Positions 21,864 through 25,961 of a stretch of DNA of 25,961 bases are shown here, in pieces (positions within the stretch are counted from its first letter, which is position 1; each line of letters begins with the position of its first letter). Location: contig DAITAZ010000049.1 of assembly GCA_036824045.1 (NCBI GenBank), positions 1 to 25,961 on the forward strand, written 5' to 3'. This DNA comes from DAITAZ01 sp036824045. GTDB taxonomy: Bacteria; Pseudomonadota; Gammaproteobacteria; Burkholderiales; Rhodocyclaceae. The notes under the pieces are model-generated. The model was given only the letters and a program-made list of their open reading frames with translations. It was not told the origin of the DNA and ran no database searches. The position numbers were made by a program, and so were the translations under genes.

Positions 21864-24059
21864 TTACTTCAGGTCGAACCGGTCCAGTTCCATCACCTTG
21901 ACCCAGGCGGCGACGAAGTCGCGCACGAATTTGGCGCGGGCGTCGTCCTGGGCGTAGACCTCGGCCAGGGCGCGGAGCTGGGAGTTGGAGCCGAACACGA
22001 GGTCCACTCGGGTGGCGGTCCATTTGAGCGCGCCGCTGTGACGGTCCCGGCCCTCGAAGTGGTGGGCGGCGGCGGAGGTGGGTGTCCACACGGTGCCCAT
22101 GTCCAGGAGGTTCACGAAGAAGTCGTTGCCAAGGCGGCCGGCGCGATCGGTGAAGACGCCTTGGGGCGAGCCGCCGGCGTTGGCGCCCAGCACCCGCAGG
22201 CCGCCGACCAGCACGGTCATTTCCGGCGCGCTGAGGGTGAGCAACTGGGCCTTGTCCAGGAGCATCTGCTCGGCGGGCACGGCGTAGGCCTGCTTCTGGT
22301 AGTTGCGGAAGCCGTCGGCTTCCGGCTCCAGCACGGCGAAGGCTTCCACGTCGGTTTGGGCCGGGGTGGCATCGGTGCGGCCAGGGCGGAAGGGGACGCT
22401 GACCGGGTGACCGGCGGCGGCCGCGGCGGCTTCGACCGCGGCACAGCCGCCGAGCACGATGAGGTCGGCAAGCGAGATGGCCTTGCCGTCGGGCTGGGCG
22501 GCGTTGAAGCTGTGCCGGACGCACTCCAGCACGTCCAGCACCCGGGCCAGTTGCGCGGGCTGGTTGGCTTCCCAGTCCTTTTGCGGGGCGAGGCGGATGC
22601 GGGCGCCATTGGCGCCGCCGCGCTTGTCGGAGCCGCGGAAGGTGGAGGCGGAGGCCCAGGCGGTGGCGACCAGTTCGGCGATGGTGAGGCCGGACGCCAG
22701 CACCTTGGCCTTCAGGTCGGCGATGTCGGCGGCGTCGATGAGCGGGTGCTCCACGGCGGGCAGCGGGTCTTGCCAGAGGAGGTCTTCGGCGGGCACTTCC
22801 GGGCCGAGGTAGCGGGCCTTGGGCCCCATGTCCCGGTGGGTGAGCTTGAACCAGGCGCGGGCAAAGGCGTCGGCGAAGGCGGCCGGGTCCTGGTGGAAGC
22901 GGCGGGCGATGGGCGCGTAGATGGGGTCGAAGCGCAGCGAGAGGTCGGCCGTGGTCATCATCGGCGGGTGTTTCCGGGTCGGGTCGTGGGCGTCCGGGAT
23001 CAGGTGCTCGGGCTTGACGTCCTTGGCCACCCACTGGTGAGCGCCGGCGGGGCTCTTGGTGAGCGCCCATTCGTAGCCGAAAAGCATGTCGAAGTAGCCG
23101 TTGTCCCAGCGCGTGGGGTGGGGCTTCCAGGCGCCTTCGATGCCGCTGGTGGTGGTGTGCGCGCCCTTGCCGCTGCCGTAGGCGTTGATCCAGCCCAAGC
23201 CCTGGGCTTCGATGGGGGCGCCTTCGGGCTCGGGGCCGACGAGCTTGGGGTCGCCGGCGCCATGGGCCTTGCCGAAGGTGTGGCCGCCAGCCACCAGGGC
23301 GACGGTTTCCTCGTCGTTCATGCCCATGCGGCCGAAGGTTTCGCGTACGTCCCGGCCGGAGGCCACCGGGTCCGGGTTGCCGTTGGGGCCTTCCGGATTG
23401 ACGTAGATGAGGCCCATCTGCACGGCGGCCAGGGGGGTTTCCAGTTGGCGCTCGCCGCTGTAGCGTGCTTCGCCCAGCCAGGTGGCTTCCTGGCCCCAGT
23501 AGATGTCTTCTTCCGGCTGCCAGATGTCGGCGCGGCCGCCGCCGAAGCCGAAGGTCTTGAAGCCCATGGATTCCAGCGCCACGTTGCCGGCCAGGATCAT
23601 GAGGTCGGCCCAGGAGATGTGGTTGCCGTACTTTTGCTTGATGGGCCAGAGCAGGCGCCGGGCCTTGTCCAGGTTGCCGTTGTCCGGCCAGCTATTGACC
23701 GGGGCGAAGCGCTGGTTGCCGGTGCCGCCACCGCCCCGGCCGTCGGCGGTGCGGTAGGTGCCGGCGCTGTGCCAGGCCATGCGGATGAAGAGGCCGCCGT
23801 AATGGCCCCAGTCCGCCGGCCACCAGTCTTGCGAGGTGGTCATCAGGGCCGCCAGATCCTGCTTGAGCGCGGCCAGGTCGAGTTGCTGGAAGGCGGCCCG
23901 GTAGTCGAAGTCCGGGTCCATGGGGTTCGAGGCGGGGGCGTGCTGGTGCAGGATGCCCAGGTTCAACTGCTGGGGCCACCAGTCGCGATTGGCGCGGACG
24001 CCGGCGGTCGTGCGGGCTCCCCGGGCGCCACTGAAGGGGCATTTGCTTTCGTTGCTCAT
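21864..24059 (-). CDS. katG: Catalase-peroxidase
   Basis: This 731-residue bifunctional heme enzyme (EC 1.11.1.21) removes hydrogen peroxide in the cytoplasm. The N-terminal active domain has distal R93, W96 and H97 (FIRMAWHSAGTYR), the Met-Tyr-Trp adduct residues W96, Y219 (LIYVNPEG) and M245 (RMGMND), and proximal heme ligand H260 (AGGHTFGKAHGAG). The degenerate C-terminal domain (from about 420) is present and full length (LRVLGANAGGSPQGVFTDRAG, then KFVRDFVAAWVKVMELDRFDL). GGAGGAG lies before ATG 24059. It converges with nirBD and shares no function with it; an OxyR-type operator lies upstream. Confidence 0.97.
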   Translation of the reverse strand: MSNESKCPFSGARGARTTAGVRANRDWWPQQLNLGILHQHAPASNPMDPDFDYRAAFQQLDLAALKQDLAALMTTSQDWWPADWGHYGGLFIRMAWHSAGTYRTADGRGGGGTGNQRFAPVNSWPDNGNLDKARRLLWPIKQKYGNHISWADLMILAGNVALESMGFKTFGFGGGRADIWQPEEDIYWGQEATWLGEARYSGERQLETPLAAVQMGLIYVNPEGPNGNPDPVASGRDVRETFGRMGMNDEETVALVAGGHTFGKAHGAGDPKLVGPEPEGAPIEAQGLGWINAYGSGKGAHTTTSGIEGAWKPHPTRWDNGYFDMLFGYEWALTKSPAGAHQWVAKDVKPEHLIPDAHDPTRKHPPMMTTADLSLRFDPIYAPIARRFHQDPAAFADAFARAWFKLTHRDMGPKARYLGPEVPAEDLLWQDPLPAVEHPLIDAADIADLKAKVLASGLTIAELVATAWASASTFRGSDKRGGANGARIRLAPQKDWEANQPAQLARVLDVLECVRHSFNAAQPDGKAISLADLIVLGGCAAVEAAAAAAGHPVSVPFRPGRTDATPAQTDVEAFAVLEPEADGFRNYQKQAYAVPAEQMLLDKAQLLTLSAPEMTVLVGGLRVLGANAGGSPQGVFTDRAGRLGNDFFVNLLDMGTVWTPTSAAAHHFEGRDRHSGALKWTATRVDLVFGSNSQLRALAEVYAQDDARAKFVRDFVAAWVKVMELDRFDLK

Positions 24060-24132
24060 GATGACTCCTCCTGTTCAACGTGTTTGGGGGATCAGTCATT
24101 CAAAGCTTAGAAGCTGTGGATTGAGAAATCCA

Positions 24133-24169
24133 ATTGATTGTTTGGATTGTTTTGATAGCCAATGACTAT
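24133..24169 (-). promoter_or_regulatory. OxyR-type operator upstream of katG
   Basis: Read on the + strand, the four tetrads are ATTG-N7-GGAT-N7-ATAG-N7-CTAT, against the OxyR pattern ATAG-N7-CTAT-N7-ATAG-N7-CTAT. The pair nearer 24169 is perfect and extends to TTGATAG-CCAATGA-CTATCAA. The other half is weaker (3/4 and 2/4). It lies 74-110 bp upstream of the katG start, a fitting place for peroxide-activated expression. Confidence 0.65.
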
Positions 24170-24293
24170 CAATCGGCGCGGGCCACGGTCGGCTCCGCGC
24201 ATTGCACTGCCGCCGCAAAGGACAGGTTTGGCGCGGCGGGATGCGAAATCCCTCAATAACCGCCTGGGCGCGGCCGTACATTGAACGCCACTG

Positions 24294-24306
24294 GGTATCC
24301 CATACC
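24294..24306. promoter_or_regulatory. Palindrome upstream of exported-protein gene
   Basis: GGTAT-CCC-ATACC is a perfect 13-bp dyad 66 bp before ATG 24373, next to a possible -35-like TTGAAC (24281-24286). It may be an operator; the regulator is unknown. Confidence 0.3.
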
Positions 24307-24372
24307 GATCCGGTTGCGATCCCCGGCGCACGACATGTTCCGCACACCCCGCCCACAAGGAGAACACGGCCT

Positions 24373-25575
24373 ATGACCCCTTCCCGATCCGCGCTTGCCC
24401 GGGCTCTGCCCCTGGTGGTGGTGCTACTTGCCGGCCTTCCGGCCGCAGCCGGCGCCCAGCAACTGGAATTCCAGGGCGAGCCCAAGCTGGCCTTCACCGA
24501 CAGCGACAACAGCAAGATCGCGCAAACCCGGCGGGTGGCCATCACCAGCGTGGTTCTGGAGTTCCAGACCAAGGTGTCGGCCGAAGAAATCACCGGCCTG
24601 CTCAGCAAGCGGGTGCTGAACCGGCACAACACCTTTTCGCGCAATACGCTGGCCGGCTTCGACCCGGCGATGCTGCAGCAGGCGGCGGACAAGGTGCACG
24701 AGAAACTGGTGGCGGACCTGACGGCCGCGGGTTTCGAAGTGGTGCCCCAGGCTGAGGTGGAGGCGCAGGCCGCCTACCAGAAACTGGTGCAGGAGATGGG
24801 CTGGCCCCAGGGCTACCACTGGGGCAACCAGGACGGCAACAGCATCCTGGTGGCGCCCTCGAAGCTCAAGCTGTATGTGCCGCCGGTGGCCGAGCAGGGC
24901 AGCTTCAGCAATGTGCGCAAGGAAAGCTCCCCCTACCAGGGGCCCACCGTGGGCTTTGGCGACCGCATGAAGCTCGGCGGTGCCAGTTCCTATTCCGCCG
25001 GGCGCGAGGTGGAGATCGCCAAGGCGCTCAACGCCCACGTGCTCAAGGCCTGGTATCTGGTGGGGTTCGGGCAGGCAACCGCTGAAACCGATTGGGACTC
25101 GAAAACCACCACCATCACCGGGGGCGGCTTCAAGAGCACGACCACCACCGGCGCCACCCAGCGCACGGGCGCCACCGCGCAGATGTACCTGCGCGACGAG
25201 CAGACGCGCATCGCCTTGCGCACGCCGGACGGCAACACCGGCTACAACCGCGAATCCTCCCGCAAGAACGCCATCACCGGCGGCTACCGCCCCTGGGATG
25301 GCGACGTGGTGGTCCGCCTGGACGAAACCGTATTCGGCGTGGCGGACTTCCTGAAAGACGGCGGGGTACAGAAGGAAAGCAAGCAGGATGGCGCGCTGGC
25401 CACGGGCCTGAACGTCGCGGCGGGGCTGCTCAGCGCCCTGGGTGGCCGTTCCGGCGGGCTGGGGGACAGTTCCCAAAGCTACACCACCCAAGTGGACCCG
25501 GCAGCCTTTGCCCAGTACAGCACCGAGCTCATCGGCTGGGTCCAGCCCAGGCTCATCCAGAAGCTCAAACCCTGA
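24373..25575 (+). CDS. Exported protein of unknown function
   Basis: This 400-residue protein has a clear Sec signal peptide: basic MTPSRSALAR, a hydrophobic core LPLVVVLLAGLPAAA, and probable cleavage after AGA near residue 28. The mature part starts with an alpha/beta segment (RRVAITSVVLEFQTKVSAEEITGLL) and a helix (DKVHEKLVADLTAAGFEVV) that resemble the opening of outer-membrane-associated 'lipoprotein/CsgG-like' folds, but I do not recognise the family. A Thr/Gly-rich stretch (about residues 243-266) and VVVRLDETVFGVADFL follow. There is no lipobox cysteine. AAGGAGA at 24357-24363 supports the start; upstream in-frame codons to 24202 look non-coding. It stands alone, divergent from katG. 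Confidence 0.72.
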   Translation: MTPSRSALARALPLVVVLLAGLPAAAGAQQLEFQGEPKLAFTDSDNSKIAQTRRVAITSVVLEFQTKVSAEEITGLLSKRVLNRHNTFSRNTLAGFDPAMLQQAADKVHEKLVADLTAAGFEVVPQAEVEAQAAYQKLVQEMGWPQGYHWGNQDGNSILVAPSKLKLYVPPVAEQGSFSNVRKESSPYQGPTVGFGDRMKLGGASSYSAGREVEIAKALNAHVLKAWYLVGFGQATAETDWDSKTTTITGGGFKSTTTTGATQRTGATAQMYLRDEQTRIALRTPDGNTGYNRESSRKNAITGGYRPWDGDVVVRLDETVFGVADFLKDGGVQKESKQDGALATGLNVAAGLLSALGGRSGGLGDSSQSYTTQVDPAAFAQYSTELIGWVQPRLIQKLKP

Positions 25576-25580
25576 GGGGA

Positions 25581-25614
25581 TTGCCGGCCGCCCCTGCACA
25601 CCGCTGGCCGGCAA
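25581..25614 (+). terminator. Hairpin after exported-protein gene
   Basis: TTGCCGGCC (25581-25589) pairs perfectly with GGCCGGCAA (25606-25614) around a 16-base loop, five bases after the stop codon. There is no T-run, so it could be Rho-assisted or stabilising. Confidence 0.45.
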
Positions 25615-25634
25615 GGCGGGCATCGCGCCCGCCA

Positions 25635-25667
25635 GAAAAGCAAAAGGGGTTGCATCGCTGCAACCCC
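25635..25667 (-). terminator. Rho-independent terminator facing minus
   Basis: GGGGTTGCA-TCGC-TGCAACCCC (25646-25667) is a perfect 9-bp stem with a tetraloop. On the minus strand it is followed by TTTTGCTTTT (the A-runs at 25636-25645), so it ends transcripts coming from the right. No minus-strand gene is recognised between it and the tRNA terminator. Confidence 0.75.
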
Positions 25668-25876
25668 CTGGAACTGCGGGTGGTACGTCGTTGTGACTTC
25701 AGCACGCCACGCCACGTGACCAGTGAGCACTGCTGCGGCGATCGACGCACTCTTGGTCGTCAAGCTCCAAGAAGGCGCGCCAGAAGTGAGCGCCTAGCCC
25801 GCCGACCGTCGGCGATCCCATCGATGGTGGCGCGTTGCTCACCTGGAGGCTGCGGTGTCGAGACGCAGAAAAGACA
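25668..25876. other. Gene-free stretch between two minus-facing terminators
   Basis: About 210 bp with no convincing reading frame on either strand and no recognised RNA. It contains the dyad CAGTGAGCACTG (25721-25732). Because a minus-facing terminator lies at each end, an unrecognised small RNA on the minus strand is possible; no clear promoter was seen. Confidence 0.35.
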
Positions 25877-25905
25877 AAGGGCCTAGCTCGTTGAGCTAAG
25901 CCCTT
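25877..25905 (-). terminator. Rho-independent terminator downstream of the tRNA
   Basis: AAGGGC-C-TAGCTC-GTT-GAGCTA-A-GCCCTT forms a 12-bp stem with one mismatch. On the minus strand it leads into TTTGTCTTTTC. It lies eight bases beyond the CCA end of the tRNA and should terminate it. Confidence 0.8.
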
Positions 25906-25912
25906 GAAGTCT

Positions 25913-25961
25913 TGGTGGTGATGAGTGGACTTGAACCACCGACCTACGGATTATGAATCCG
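25913..25961 (-). tRNA. tRNA with anticodon CAT (tRNA-Met or tRNA-Ile2), 3' part only
   Basis: Reading minus: anticodon loop TTCATAA with stem CGGA/TCCG (anticodon CAT at 25953-25955), variable loop TAGGTC, T-arm GGTGG-TTCAAGT-CCACT, acceptor strand CATCACC, discriminator A and an encoded CCA (25913-25915). The 5' half is outside the window; its acceptor strand should read GGTGATG. The CAT anticodon can be elongator Met or lysidine-modified Ile. Elongator Met seems likelier, but the missing half is needed to decide. Confidence 0.88.

Noticed and set aside
25479..25763. 94-residue minus frame through the 25646-25667 terminator
   Set aside because: It would run through a strong terminator and into the antisense of the exported-protein gene; it has a TTG start with no ribosome site.
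25092..25886. 264-residue + frame overlapping the end of the exported-protein gene
   Set aside because: It is out of frame with the real gene, Arg/His-rich and crosses both terminators; a shadow frame.

Overview
The window comes from a GC-rich betaproteobacterium, most likely a Rhodocyclales relative (Azoarcus/Thauera type). That placement is inferred from protein character and from the order hisB-H-A-F-I-E, hinT, tatABC, Do-protease, Nif3; no database was searched. Nearly all DNA is coding, and almost every gene has a long antisense shadow ORF because of the high GC.

Layout. (1) 1-1708: an unrecognised protein whose start lies about one base before the window, an SRPBCC-fold protein and a hot-dog thioesterase, all on +. 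(2) 1742-6551: histidine biosynthesis. hisC is on the minus strand and divergent from hisB-hisH-hisA-hisF-hisI-hisE on the plus strand; hisG and hisD are not in the window. (3) 6569-8562: a very strong hairpin, then hinT and tatA-tatB-tatC. (4) 8593-11276: a membrane-anchored HtrA/Do protease on minus, diverging from a Nif3-like metal protein and a four-helix membrane protein. (5) 11277-21826: an assimilatory nitrate/nitrite cluster. It holds a NarK/NasA-type transporter, a DUF1330 protein, a PP2C phosphatase-Ser/Thr kinase fusion with a C-terminal anchor, an inverted FAH-family hydrolase, nitrate reductase nasA, nirB and nirD, and it ends in a clear intrinsic terminator. (6) 21864-25575: katG on minus with an OxyR-type operator upstream, then an exported protein of unknown function on +. 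(7) 25576-25961: no convincing gene, two intrinsic terminators facing minus, and the 3' half of a tRNA with anticodon CAT on minus.

How it works together: the transporter imports nitrate, NasA reduces it to nitrite, and NirBD reduces nitrite to ammonium. The control regions fit nitrogen-limitation control. There is an almost ideal sigma-54 promoter with two NtrC-like sites before nirB, a second sigma-54-like element before nasA, and two NtrC-like sites before the transporter. The most interesting element is the roughly 180-nt nirB leader. It can fold into two hairpins whose six-base loops both carry A at position 1 and G at position 4, the signature of RNA bound by ANTAR antiterminators (NasR/NasT). 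The second hairpin overlaps a competing stem.

One caution: within nasA, about 15967-16100 is an abnormal C-rich patch. It replaces the conserved segment carrying the fourth Fe-S cysteine while keeping the frame, and looks more like bad base calling than biology.
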